A stretch of DNA of 64,000 nucleotides from contig CAWJBD010000010.1 of the NCBI GenBank assembly GCA_963841045.1, forward strand, positions 144,282 through 208,281. The letters are read 5' to 3'. Under the pieces are notes generated by a model that was not told the DNA's origin, made no database searches, and was given only the letters and a program-made list of their open reading frames with translations. Every line of letters starts with the position of its first letter. The first letter of the stretch is position 1. The position numbers and the translations under genes were made by a program. Shown one piece after another: positions 23,237 through 32,191 of this stretch. The DNA comes from Aalborgiella sp963841045. Lineage in GTDB: Bacteria > Pseudomonadota > Gammaproteobacteria > Burkholderiales > Burkholderiaceae_C.

Positions 23237-24037
23237 TTATTTTGATGACAAGGATGCCGCTTGTGACATGGCTTTGGCGATGCCGCGCAAGATGTGAATT
23301 TCTTCAGGGCTCAATTGTGCGCGGTTGAACAACTGGTTCAGCCTGGGCATGAGTTTTTTAGGGGCGGTAGGGTCTAAAAAACCAATGTCTGTGAGCGATT
23401 GTTCCCAATGTTTGAGCATGCCTGTGATCTGTGCCGCGTCGGCTAATCCTTCAACAGGTTCAGCCCGTACGGATTCAGTAAACCCACCCAATGCCAAACG
23501 CCACTCATAGGCAATTAATTGGATGGCGGCACCCAAATTGAGCGAACCAAATTTGGGATTGGTCGGAATCGACAGAGCCACATTGCAGCGGTACACATCC
23601 TCATTGCTCATACCAAAGCGTTCTGAACCAAACAAGAAGCCTATGCCAAATGCAGCGCCATTGATTTCAGCATTGTTATATGCAAAATCGGGCTCTATCC
23701 GGCGTATTTGTTGCCTAATGTGCTCTTCTTTTAATAGCAATTCAAAATGCTCTCGCGGTGCGCGTGTGGGTGGGCCAAAATCTCGCGGGGTCATCGCTGT
23801 GGCGCACAAATGTGTCATGCCTTCCAGCGCTTCGTCCAGTGATTCCACAATGCGTGCATTGTTCAGCACATCCAACGCACCACTGGCGCGCTGAATCGTC
23901 TCCTCCCGCCGCAGCACATTCGCCCAACGCGGTGCCACCAGCACCATGTCGCCAAAACCCATGGTTTTCATCGCCCGCGCTGCTGCGCCCACGTTGCCGG
24001 CGTGGCTGGTGTTGATGAGAATGAAGCGGGTTTTCAT
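23237..24037 (-). CDS. trmJ: TrmJ tRNA (cytidine/uridine-2'-O-)-methyltransferase carrying two repeat-derived inserts
   Basis: TrmJ methylates the 2'-hydroxyl of nucleotide 32 in tRNA. The 266-residue SPOUT-class protein has FILINTSHAGNVGAAARAMK, LVAPRWANVLR, GIGFLFGSERFGMSNEDV and the knot segment IPTNPKFGSLNLGAAIQLIA. Residues about 99-122 (KEEHIRQQIRRIEPDFAYNN) are encoded by the dispersed 65-bp element, and residues about 187-197 (ESVRAEPVEGL) by another well-known dispersed repeat. Both lie in loops between conserved blocks and keep the frame. The start is ATG at 24037, divergent from suhB. Confidence 0.92.
   Translation of the reverse strand: MKTRFILINTSHAGNVGAAARAMKTMGFGDMVLVAPRWANVLRREETIQRASGALDVLNNARIVESLDEALEGMTHLCATAMTPRDFGPPTRAPREHFELLLKEEHIRQQIRRIEPDFAYNNAEINGAAFGIGFLFGSERFGMSNEDVYRCNVALSIPTNPKFGSLNLGAAIQLIAYEWRLALGGFTESVRAEPVEGLADAAQITGMLKHWEQSLTDIGFLDPTAPKKLMPRLNQLFNRAQLSPEEIHILRGIAKAMSQAASLSSK
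23448..23476 (-). repeat. Short dispersed repeat encoding RAEPVEG inside trmJ
   Basis: On the gene strand ATCCGTACGGGCTGAACC then TGTTGAAGG resembles the widespread Burkholderiales repeat CCGTTCGGGCTGAGCCTGTC-GAAGG, whose translation RAEPVEG recurs in many unrelated proteins. Here it is in frame. A second member of the family lies at 48155-48177 outside genes. Confidence 0.7.
23673..23741 (-). repeat. Dispersed 65-bp element inside trmJ
   Basis: On the gene strand it reads TTGCTATTAAAAGAAGAGCA, CATTAGGCAACAAATACGCC and GGATAGAGCCCGATTTTGCA: a full-length copy from hairpin to end. The stop codon (TAG) that the consensus has in this frame is GAG here. The frame encoded matches that of the mutS copy. 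Confidence 0.85.
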
Positions 24038-24141
24038 GCGGTTAAAATAGCTATATTGTATGGATAGCTGTTCTTCAGCTTTTGTACCCAGCCACAAACT
24101 GCCATCGCCGCAGTTTTTTAACCCGCTCTTCACTACAACTT

Positions 24142-25017
24142 ATGTCACTCAATCTACACCCTATGGTCAACGTCGCTGTCAAAGCGGCACGCGCTGCTGG
24201 CGCACTCATCAACCGCGCTGCGCTGGACATTGAATCCGTGCGCGTCTCTGCCAAACAGGTGAACGATTTTGTGACCGAAGTGGATGTGGCCTGCGAAAAA
24301 ACCATCATCGAAACCCTGCTCACTGCCTATCCAGGGCATGGCATTTGGGCGGAAGAATCCGGCTCGGCACAAGGCGCGCAAGACTCAGACTATGTGTGGA
24401 TCATTGATCCACTGGATGGCACCACCAACTTTATCCACGGCATGCCCTTTTACTGCGTCAGCATCGCGCTGGCGGTGAAAGGCAAAATTGAACACGCTGT
24501 GATTTACGACCCCACTCGCAATGATTTGTTTCATGCCACCAAAGGGCGCGGCGCTTTCATGAACGACAGGCGCATTCGCGTGAGCAAACGCATTCACATG
24601 GAAGAGTGTTTAATTTCAACCGGATTCCCTTACCGCGCTGGCGACAACATGCCCAAGTACCTAGAAATGCTGGGCGAAATCATCCCCAAATGCGCAGGCG
24701 TGCGCCGCCCTGGCGCTGCGGCATTGGACTTGGCCTACATTGCGGCTGGTTTTGCAGATGGCTTTTTTGAATCGGGTTTGCAACCCTGGGATGTCGCCGC
24801 TGGCTCCTTGTTGATTCAAGAGGCGGGCGGTTTGGTGGGCAATTTCACAGGCGAAGCCAACTTCTTAGAAACCGGCGAATGCATCGCCGGCGCACCCAAA
24901 ATTTACGCGCAATTGGCAACGACATTGAGCAAATACAGCCAGTTTGCCAGCGCCGGTGAAAAAGCCGCGGTGCGGCAAAGTTTGAGTTTGAAGCGCACCA
25001 AAGCTGAGGCAAAGTAA
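24142..25017 (+). CDS. suhB: Inositol monophosphatase family protein (SuhB)
   Basis: The 291-residue enzyme of the lithium-sensitive phosphatase superfamily has the metal-binding motif WIIDPLDGTTNFIHGMPFYC and the second motif GLQPWDVAAGSLLIQEAGG, plus GHGIWAEESG. It hydrolyses inositol monophosphates; bacterial SuhB also binds Nus factors and RNA polymerase during rRNA synthesis. The ATG at 24142 fits the usual MSLNLHPMVNVAVKAARAAG opening. It is divergent from trmJ, a conserved pairing in this order. Confidence 0.92.
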   Translation: MSLNLHPMVNVAVKAARAAGALINRAALDIESVRVSAKQVNDFVTEVDVACEKTIIETLLTAYPGHGIWAEESGSAQGAQDSDYVWIIDPLDGTTNFIHGMPFYCVSIALAVKGKIEHAVIYDPTRNDLFHATKGRGAFMNDRRIRVSKRIHMEECLISTGFPYRAGDNMPKYLEMLGEIIPKCAGVRRPGAAALDLAYIAAGFADGFFESGLQPWDVAAGSLLIQEAGGLVGNFTGEANFLETGECIAGAPKIYAQLATTLSKYSQFASAGEKAAVRQSLSLKRTKAEAK

Positions 25018-25057
25018 GCCCAGTTAGATTTGCAATAGCAAATAAGAAAGCGATTTT

Positions 25058-27739
25058 GTGGCAACTGACATCAGCACCCACACCCCCATGATGCAGCAGT
25101 ACTTGGCCATCAAGGCCGAGTACCCCACCACTTTGGTGCTGTACCGCATGGGGGATTTTTACGAGTTGTTTTTCGGCGATGCCGAAAAAGCCGCGCGGCT
25201 GTTGGACATCACGCTCACTGCGCGTGGGCAATCGGCCGGTAAACCGATCGCCATGGCGGGTGTGCCGTTTCATGCGATTGAAAGCTATTTGGCCAAACTC
25301 ATCAAGCTCGGTGAATCAGTCGCGATTTGTGAGCAAGTGGGCGAGGTCACAGGCAAAGGGCCGGTAGAGCGCAAAGTGGTGCGCATCATCACACCAGGCA
25401 CTCTGACAGACAGCGCATTGCTGACAGAAAAGTCGGACGCAGTGCTATTGGCTGTGCAACAAGGTTTGGGCAAATCTCGCGGCCAAAAAAGTGGCGCAAA
25501 CACAGGCAACATCTGCGGTTTGGCATGGCTGTCGGTGATGCAGGGCGAGTTGCATTTGGCGGAATGCTCAGTTGATGATTTGCCCAACTGGCTGGTGCGG
25601 ATTGCACCCAGCGAAGTGCTGTACAGCGCGGATGTGACGAACAAGTTTGAAGCCCAACTCACGGCCATTCAACAAACTGGCAGCACCAAATTTAACCTGA
25701 CCCGCCGTGCTGAATGGCAGTTTGATGCGGGTTTGGGGCAGCGCAAATTACTGGAACTTTTCAAAGTGGCCAGTTTGAGTACCTGGCATGCCGATTCGCT
25801 CACGCAAGCGCACGCCGCGGCCAGCGCCTTGGTGGCGTATGCTGAACACACGCAAGGCCAAGCCCTCACGCATTTGCAAAACATTGTGGTGCAAAAAAGC
25901 GATGCCTTGATTGACCTGCCACCCACCACGCGGCGCAATTTGGAATTGACACAAACCCTGCGTGGCGAAGATTCGCCCACACTGTTTTCATTGCTGGACA
26001 CCTGCATGACCGGTATGGGCAGCCGTTTGCTAAAAAGCTGGTTGCTGAACCCGTTGCGCGACAGGACTACGGCTACGCATCGACTAGAGACAATTGCCGC
26101 TTTGCAAACTGATAACGCATGGCAGCTACTTCGCCAGCAACTGAAGGGCAGCAGTGATGTGGAGCGCATCACCGCACGCATTGCCTTGCGCCAAGTGCGC
26201 CCACGTGAATTGGTTGGTTTGATTCACACGCTACAAAAATCAGAGCACCTTAGGCAACAAATACGCCGGCTAGAAGCTGATTTTATCAATAATTCTGACG
26301 AAAACGAAGCTGCAAACGCTGCCAGTAGTTCTTTGGTTTCACAAATCGCCAAACAGCTGCTCGCACCACCTGCATGTGCCGAATTGTTGCAACGATCCAT
26401 TTTGCCCGAGCCCGCAGCCATGATTCGCGACGGTGGTGTGATTGCGCCTGGATTTGATGCCGACTTGGATGAATTGCGCGGCATTGCCGACAATTGCGAC
26501 GCGTTTTTGTTGGATTTGGAAACGCGCGAAAAAGCCCGCACCGGCATTGCCACTTTGCGCGTGCAGTTCAACAAAGTGCATGGCTTTTACATTGAAGTAA
26601 GCCAAGGCCAAGCCGACAAAGTGCCAGACGATTACCGCCGCCGACAAACCCTGAAAAACGCCGAGCGCTTCATCACGCCCGAACTCAAAGCCTTTGAAGA
26701 CAAAGCCCTGAGTGCGCAAGACCGCGCGTTGGCACGCGAAAAATGGTTGTATGAACAAGTCTTGGATGAGCTGCAAAATTTCATTGCACCGCTGTCACAA
26801 CTGGCCAAAGCCATCGCCAGTTTGGATGCATTGTGCGCCTTGACCGAACGTGCTTTGACTTTGAATTGGTGTGCACCGCAGTTTGTCAGCAGCCCTTGCA
26901 TTGAGATTCAACAAGGTCGCCACCCGGTGGTGCAGGCACGGCTGGCGGAAGTGTCAAACAGTAATTTCATCGCCAACGACACATCGCTTGGCATTAAGCA
27001 GCGCATGCAAATCATCACTGGCCCAAACATGGGCGGTAAATCAACTTACATGCGGCAAGTGGCGCTGATTGTGCTGTTGGCCAGCATGGGCAGCCATGTG
27101 CCAGCCAGCAGCTGCAAACTGGGGCCCATTGACGCCATTCACACCCGCATTGGCGCTGCAGATGATTTGGCCAATGCGCAGTCCACCTTCATGCTGGAGA
27201 TGACCGAAGCCGCGCAAATTCTGCACACCGCCACAGCGCATTCATTGGTGTTGATGGACGAAATTGGGCGCGGCACTTCTACATTTGATGGCTTGGCGTT
27301 GGCCAGCGCCATTGCCACGCACTTGCACGACAAAACGCAGGCTTTCACGCTATTTGCCACGCATTATTTTGAGCTGACACAGTTTCCAGCAGGGCACCAC
27401 GCCGCGCACAATGTGCATGTCAGCGCGGCCGAATCGGGTGCCGATATTGTGTTTTTGCACGAGATTGAAGCGGGCCCTGCCAGCCGCAGTTTTGGTGTGG
27501 CGGTGGCCAAATTGGCAGGCATGCCTGCCTCAGTGCTGAACCATGCACGCCATGCCTTGCAAGCATTAGAAAGCCATCAATCCGACGCTGAGTCACAGGT
27601 CGACTTGTTCAGTGCACCACCTGCTATCGAAAGCGTAGCGGCAAGTGCCGTAGAATCTGCAGTACAGGCGCTGAATCCTGACGATTTGAGCCCTAAAGAA
27701 GCGCTGGAAGCGCTGTATGCTTTGAAAAAATTACTCTAA
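25058..27739 (+). CDS. mutS: DNA mismatch repair protein MutS with a repeat-derived insert
   Basis: MutS recognises mismatches and starts methyl-directed repair. The 893-residue protein has the mismatch-reading RMGDFYELFFGDAEKAARLL, an intact clamp and lever region, Walker A TGPNMGGKSTYMRQ (about residues 652-665), VLMDEIGRGTSTFDGLALA (Walker B and signature) and ATHYFELTQ. Residues about 391-412 (KSEHLRQQIRRLEADFINN) are encoded by the dispersed 65-bp element, placed in the lever domain. The start is GTG at 25058; ATG at 25088 is an alternative. The frame is unbroken over 2.7 kb. Confidence 0.96.
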   Translation: MATDISTHTPMMQQYLAIKAEYPTTLVLYRMGDFYELFFGDAEKAARLLDITLTARGQSAGKPIAMAGVPFHAIESYLAKLIKLGESVAICEQVGEVTGKGPVERKVVRIITPGTLTDSALLTEKSDAVLLAVQQGLGKSRGQKSGANTGNICGLAWLSVMQGELHLAECSVDDLPNWLVRIAPSEVLYSADVTNKFEAQLTAIQQTGSTKFNLTRRAEWQFDAGLGQRKLLELFKVASLSTWHADSLTQAHAAASALVAYAEHTQGQALTHLQNIVVQKSDALIDLPPTTRRNLELTQTLRGEDSPTLFSLLDTCMTGMGSRLLKSWLLNPLRDRTTATHRLETIAALQTDNAWQLLRQQLKGSSDVERITARIALRQVRPRELVGLIHTLQKSEHLRQQIRRLEADFINNSDENEAANAASSSLVSQIAKQLLAPPACAELLQRSILPEPAAMIRDGGVIAPGFDADLDELRGIADNCDAFLLDLETREKARTGIATLRVQFNKVHGFYIEVSQGQADKVPDDYRRRQTLKNAERFITPELKAFEDKALSAQDRALAREKWLYEQVLDELQNFIAPLSQLAKAIASLDALCALTERALTLNWCAPQFVSSPCIEIQQGRHPVVQARLAEVSNSNFIANDTSLGIKQRMQIITGPNMGGKSTYMRQVALIVLLASMGSHVPASSCKLGPIDAIHTRIGAADDLANAQSTFMLEMTEAAQILHTATAHSLVLMDEIGRGTSTFDGLALASAIATHLHDKTQAFTLFATHYFELTQFPAGHHAAHNVHVSAAESGADIVFLHEIEAGPASRSFGVAVAKLAGMPASVLNHARHALQALESHQSDAESQVDLFSAPPAIESVAASAVESAVQALNPDDLSPKEALEALYALKKLL
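26229..26293 (+). repeat. Dispersed 65-bp element inside mutS
   Basis: The copy reads ACGCTACAAAAATCAGAGCA, CCTTAGGCAACAAATACGCC and GGCTAGAAGCTGATTTTATC. Apart from a few changes it matches the intergenic consensus over its whole length. It shares GAGCAC, CAACAAATACG and GATTTT with the trmJ copy against the intergenic consensus. Confidence 0.85.
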
Positions 27740-27767
27740 ACATAATTTAAATTTACCTAGATCATTT

Positions 27768-28595
27768 ATGACTTATTGCGTCGCCATCAAACTCAATGCC
27801 GGCTTGGTTTTTTTATCGGATTCACGCACCAATGCCGGCTTGGACCAAATCAGCACCTTTCGCAAAATGATTGTGTACGAGAAGCCCAAAGACCGTTTCA
27901 TGGTTTTGTTATCAGCGGGAAATTTGTCCATATCGCAATCTGTGCGCGAAATTTTGCAAACTGAGCAGTTGAAAGACACACCCAAAAGCAAACCCATCAC
28001 CATTTGGAACGCCACCAGCATGTTTGATGCGGCACGCGTTTTGGGTGCAGCCATTCGCCGCGTGCACGACCGCGATGCTGCATCGCTGAAACACGCAGGC
28101 GTTGACTTCAATGTGTCCATGGTTTTGGGCGGTCAAATCAAGGGCGAGGGCATGCGTCTGTTTCAAGTGTATTCAGCAGGCAACTTCATCGAAGCCACTA
28201 CCGAAACGCCATACTTCCAAGTGGGCGAATCCAAATACGGCAAACCAGTGCTGGACCGTGTCATCACCCCGCAAACATCGCTGGACGAAGCCGCCAAGTG
28301 CGCGCTGGTGTCAATGGACTCCACCTTGAAATCCAACCTATCGGTCGGCTTGCCATTGGACTTGGTGGTCTATGAAGAGGGCAAATTCAAAACCGACAAA
28401 ATCGTCTGCATCGACGAAAACAACCCGTATTACAAAATGGTTCACAACACATGGGGGCAACGCTTGCGCGAAGTGTTTGACAGCATTGAAGAGCCGATGT
28501 GGAACGGCGGTAAAACCGATGTTCCATTGGTGGTGCCGTCGTCGCGCAGCAAACCGCTGAAGAAAATCACCAGCGAAAAAGAGAAGCTGATTTAA
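27768..28595 (+). CDS. Anbu-type proteasome-like peptidase
   Basis: The 275-residue protein begins MTYCVAIKLNAGLVFLSDSR. Removal of Met would expose the N-terminal threonine nucleophile of the proteasome/HslV family. FRKMIVYEKPKDRFMVLLSA and LGAAIRRVHDRDAAS match Anbu (the proteobacterial ancestral beta-subunit relative), which forms self-compartmentalised helical assemblies. Its usual partners, a transglutaminase-like protein, an alpha-E protein and a circularly permuted ATP-grasp protein, lie at 32192-35471 on the other strand. Peptidase activity of this family has been hard to show, and its physiological substrate is unknown. Confidence 0.88.
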   Translation: MTYCVAIKLNAGLVFLSDSRTNAGLDQISTFRKMIVYEKPKDRFMVLLSAGNLSISQSVREILQTEQLKDTPKSKPITIWNATSMFDAARVLGAAIRRVHDRDAASLKHAGVDFNVSMVLGGQIKGEGMRLFQVYSAGNFIEATTETPYFQVGESKYGKPVLDRVITPQTSLDEAAKCALVSMDSTLKSNLSVGLPLDLVVYEEGKFKTDKIVCIDENNPYYKMVHNTWGQRLREVFDSIEEPMWNGGKTDVPLVVPSSRSKPLKKITSEKEKLI

Positions 28596-28603
28596 CTCAA
28601 TTC

Positions 28604-29417
28604 ATGTCCCTGATTATTTTTTCACATGCCAACAGTTTTCCTGCTGGCTGCTACAGCATCTTGTTTCGTAGCTTGCGTGGGCGCGGACACACCGTCAAAG
28701 CCATCGACAAATTGGGACACGACCCCCAATACCCCGTCACCAGCAACTGGCCGCACATGGTGCAGCAGATTGCAGACTTTGCACAAAAAGAAGTGGATAA
28801 GTTTGGTGAAGCCCGCCTATTTGGTGGGGCATTCATTGGGTGGTTTTTTAAGCTTGATGGTGGCGGCACAGCACCCCAAATTGGCGCGTGGCGTGGTGAT
28901 GTTGGATTCACCTGTATTGGGTGGCTGGCGTGCCAAGACTTTGGAGTTGGCCAAATCCACGACACTCATTGGGGCGCTGGGTCCTGGCAAAATCAGCAAG
29001 CAGCGGCGCAACAGCTGGGACAGCGCGGAAGCTGCACTGGCGCACTTTGCCAGCAAAAAAGCCTTTGCCCTTTGGCAACCCAAAGTGCTGCAAGACTACA
29101 TCACGCATTGCACGCATGACGACGCGGCCACTGGCAAACGGGTGCTGAGCTTTGACCGTGCGGTTGAAACAGCGATCTACAACACCCTGCCACACAACTT
29201 GGACCGCCTGCTCAAACGCCACCCGCTGAAATGCCCGGTGGCATTTGTGGGCGGTGAATCGTCGCAAGAGATGAAACAAGTGGGCATGGCGATGACCAAA
29301 AAGGTCGCCAAGCACCGCATCCAAATCCTGCCTGGCACGCACCTCTTCCCGATGGAGCACCCGCTGGAAACTGCAGCGGCAATTGAAGCGGCGATACATT
29401 CATTCGGCGCATCTTAA
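28604..29417 (+). CDS. Alpha/beta hydrolase (frameshifted)
   Basis: A protein of about 270 residues with the opening LIIFSHANSFPAGCYSILFR (HANSFPA-type subfamily), nucleophile elbow YLVGHSLGGFLS and late histidine region QILPGTHLFPMEHPLETA. One extra base near 28810 (GGTGAAGCC) splits it: the first 70 codons and the nucleophile are in different frames. Substrates of this subfamily are unclear; esterase or lipase activity is likely. It starts eight bases after the Anbu stop and is probably cotranscribed with it and with the acyl-CoA ligase that follows. Confidence 0.8.
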
Positions 29418-29455
29418 GTCGCTTCGAATCCACCACGGTACGCAACATTGAACAA

Positions 29456-31186
29456 ATGAAACACTCGCTACCGTTTGAACCCTTGTTTCCCATTTTGTCT
29501 GCGGCCGATGTTGAGCGCTTGGAAGCCATTCCACTTGATCAGGCGCTCACGGTGCAGAGCACTTACGAAATTTTTTGCAACTCGGCGCATGCGTTTGGCG
29601 ACAAAACCGCATTAACTTTCCTCACCAGCGCAGACCCAGACCAAGAGCCTATTCGGTGGTCGTATAAAGAACTCTTGGCGGGCATTCACCAAACGGCCAA
29701 TCTGCTGCATCGCATGGGAATCACACCGAACGACGCCGTGGCGGTGCTGTTGCCCGGCTGTTTGGAGTATCACCTTGCTTTGTGGGGCGGTGAAGCAGCA
29801 GGCATCGTGCAGCCCCTTAATCCGCTGCTATCCGATGAAAAATTGGTGTCACTGATGAACGCAGGGCGCGCCAAGGTGCTGATCGCTTGGGGCGCAGATG
29901 AAGATTCTGGCTTTTGGTCCAAAGCCATGCGCATTCGCGCTTTGGTGCCGAGCTTGACTGCGGTGCTGCGCGTTGCACCAGTCAACGAAATCAATGTACC
30001 TGAGCTACCTGAGGGCGTATTCGATTTCACTGCGGAACGAAAACGGGAACGCAATGATTGTTTGGTGAGCGGCCGAATCATTGCGCCCACCGACATCGCG
30101 GCCTACTTTCACACCGGCGGTACCACAGGCGCGCCCAAACTCGCGCGCCACAGCCACGGCGCACAAGTGTTCACCGCCTGGGGCTGTGTCCAGATGCAAG
30201 GTGTACGTTCGACCGATGTCACCATCAATGGCTATCCGCTGTTTCACGTTGCAGGCGTGTTACCGGGTTCACTCACCTCACTGTCGGCTGGCGTCGAAGT
30301 GGTGATTCCCACCACATCGCTGTTTCGCAATCGCGATGTCATCAAAAATTATTGGCGCTTGGTTGAGCGCTACCATGCCACGGTGCTCTCGGCTGTGCCA
30401 ACGGTGCTTGCCGCGCTTTCCAACGTGCCTATCAACGGTGCAGATATTTCAACAATTCATTACTGCCGTACAGGTGCAGCGCCGCTGTCGCCGGATCTAT
30501 CACTTCGTTTTGAAAAGCTCTTTGGCTTACATATTCATGAAGCGCTTGGCATGACGGAAATGGCCGGTATCTCGACCATCACACCACCTGGTGTGGTTGC
30601 GCCGGCTGGCTGCGTTGGTTTGCGTTTGCCATACATCCAGCTGCGAATCGTTGCGCTTGACGAAAAGGGTGGTGCCAGTGACCGTGATGTGCCGGCAGGC
30701 GAGCAGGGCATGGTGCTCTTTAAATCACCGAATCTGTTCTCAGGGTTTGTCGATCCGCAGGACAACGCCAACGCATTCACCCACGATGGCTGGCTTGCCA
30801 CAGGCGATCTGGGTTGGCTAGACAGCCAATCTCTGCTGCATCTCAGTGGCCGCTCGAAAGACCTCATCATCCGCAGCGGGCACAACATCGACCCCAAAGT
30901 CATTGAAGACGCCATCAGCGCGCACCCCGCCGTGCAGCTCTGCGCGGCAGTGGGCGCACCCGATGCCTATGCGGGCGAGTTGCCAGTGGTGTTTGTCACT
31001 TTGGTACCGGGCGCGACTGTCAGCGAAGCCGAGCTGCTCGCCTTTGCCGCAGAACATGTAGACGAAGCACCCGCCAAACCGAAAGCGGTGACGATTTTGG
31101 ATGCCATGCCGATGACCAACGTCGGCAAAATTTACAAACCAGAGCTGCGCCAGATTGCGGCTCAGGCTGCTAAGTCTGCACCATAG
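29456..31186 (+). CDS. AMP-forming acyl-CoA synthetase
   Basis: The 576-residue adenylate-forming enzyme activates a carboxylic acid as acyl-AMP and transfers it to CoA. Motifs: AAYFHTGGTTGAPKLARHSH (phosphate loop), NGYPLFHVAGV, HEALGMTEMAG, DGWLATGDLGWLD, SGRSKDLIIRSGHNIDP and the catalytic lysine near TNVGKIYKPELR. It resembles medium/long-chain or aryl acyl-CoA ligases; the exact acid cannot be told. It follows the alpha/beta hydrolase, which could release the acid it activates. Confidence 0.88.
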   Translation: MKHSLPFEPLFPILSAADVERLEAIPLDQALTVQSTYEIFCNSAHAFGDKTALTFLTSADPDQEPIRWSYKELLAGIHQTANLLHRMGITPNDAVAVLLPGCLEYHLALWGGEAAGIVQPLNPLLSDEKLVSLMNAGRAKVLIAWGADEDSGFWSKAMRIRALVPSLTAVLRVAPVNEINVPELPEGVFDFTAERKRERNDCLVSGRIIAPTDIAAYFHTGGTTGAPKLARHSHGAQVFTAWGCVQMQGVRSTDVTINGYPLFHVAGVLPGSLTSLSAGVEVVIPTTSLFRNRDVIKNYWRLVERYHATVLSAVPTVLAALSNVPINGADISTIHYCRTGAAPLSPDLSLRFEKLFGLHIHEALGMTEMAGISTITPPGVVAPAGCVGLRLPYIQLRIVALDEKGGASDRDVPAGEQGMVLFKSPNLFSGFVDPQDNANAFTHDGWLATGDLGWLDSQSLLHLSGRSKDLIIRSGHNIDPKVIEDAISAHPAVQLCAAVGAPDAYAGELPVVFVTLVPGATVSEAELLAFAAEHVDEAPAKPKAVTILDAMPMTNVGKIYKPELRQIAAQAAKSAP

Positions 31187-31229
31187 CTGAATTGAGACAG
31201 CGCTTAATATTCTCAAAACCGATTCGAAT

Positions 31230-31294
31230 TGCTATATATTTAATAGCACACTAGGCAATCAATACGCCGTCTACAGGCTAATTTCTTATATATT
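31230..31294 (+). repeat. Dispersed 65-bp element, copy 6
   Basis: TGCTATATATTTAATAGCAC, ACTAGGCAATCAATACGCCG and TCTACAGGCTAATTTC are followed by TTATATATTTTT. It sits between the convergent ends of the acyl-CoA ligase gene and uppP, with the TATAAAA-type end next to the uppP stop. Confidence 0.9.
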
Positions 31295-31301
31295 TTTTGA
31301 A

Positions 31302-32135
31302 TCAGGCAGCCCATTGAACCCAACCGGTCCAAGCTGTCAGTAAAACAATCACGCCAAACACTATGCGGTAGTACGCAAAGCCGACAAAGCTGTGCGTGGC
31401 GATGAATTTGAGCAACCATTTGATGCACAGCCACGCGCTGATGAATGAGACGACAAGGCCAACTGCAAACATGGGCGCATCAGCCATCGACAACAAAGCG
31501 CGTTCTTTGTACAAGCTGTAGGCTCCTGCGCCAATGAGGGTGGGGATGGCGAGGTAGAACGAAAAATCGGTTGCGGCTTTGCGGCTCAAGCCCAACAACA
31601 TGCCACCAATGATGGTCGCGCCACTGCGACTGGTGCCAGGAATCATGGCAAAGCATTGCACCAAGCCGACTTTTAATGCGTCCATCGCAGTCATTTCGTC
31701 CACGTCGGTGATGGTGGCGAGTTTGGGATTGTTTTGTTGCCGCTTTTCCGCCCACAAAATAATGAAACCACCAATGATGAAAGTGCTGGCAACAACGACA
31801 GGGTTGAACAAGTTGGCTTTGATGGCTTTGCCAAACAGCAAACCTAAAACGACGGCAGGCGTGAAAGCAATCAGCACATTCAGCGCAAAGCGTTGCGAAA
31901 CTTTAGATGATGGCAGCGTCACCAAAGTGTCGCGAATTTTTTGCCAATACACCAAGATGACAGCGAAGATAGCGCCGGTTTGAATCGCAATGTCAAATAC
32001 CTTGGCTTTGTCATCGTCAAAACCCAAGAGTGCGCCCGCCAAAATCAAGTGACCGGTGGATGAGATGGGCAAAAATTCGGTTAAACCTTCGACCACGCCC
32101 ATGACGGCGGCTTTGGCTAGCAATACTAAATCCAC
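31302..32135 (-). CDS. uppP: Undecaprenyl-diphosphatase
   Basis: UppP (BacA) dephosphorylates undecaprenyl diphosphate to recycle the lipid carrier for peptidoglycan and other envelope polymers. The 277-residue protein with about eight membrane helices has the catalytic GVVEGLTEFLPISSTGHLIL near the start and the conserved MIPGTSRSGATIIGGMLLGL in the second half. The start codon is GTG (32133-32135). Length and motifs are standard. Confidence 0.95.
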   Translation of the reverse strand: MDLVLLAKAAVMGVVEGLTEFLPISSTGHLILAGALLGFDDDKAKVFDIAIQTGAIFAVILVYWQKIRDTLVTLPSSKVSQRFALNVLIAFTPAVVLGLLFGKAIKANLFNPVVVASTFIIGGFIILWAEKRQQNNPKLATITDVDEMTAMDALKVGLVQCFAMIPGTSRSGATIIGGMLLGLSRKAATDFSFYLAIPTLIGAGAYSLYKERALLSMADAPMFAVGLVVSFISAWLCIKWLLKFIATHSFVGFAYYRIVFGVIVLLTAWTGWVQWAA

Positions 32136-32191
32136 TCTTGAATCCTTAACGTCGTAGAAGAAGCTAGGATTCTAGGGCTTAAAGACCCGTT

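Noticed and set aside
24040..24076. AGCTAT..ATAGCT hairpin upstream of suhB as another dispersed element
   Set aside because: Only the hairpin resembles the family; the GGCAATCAATACGCCGGC core is absent.
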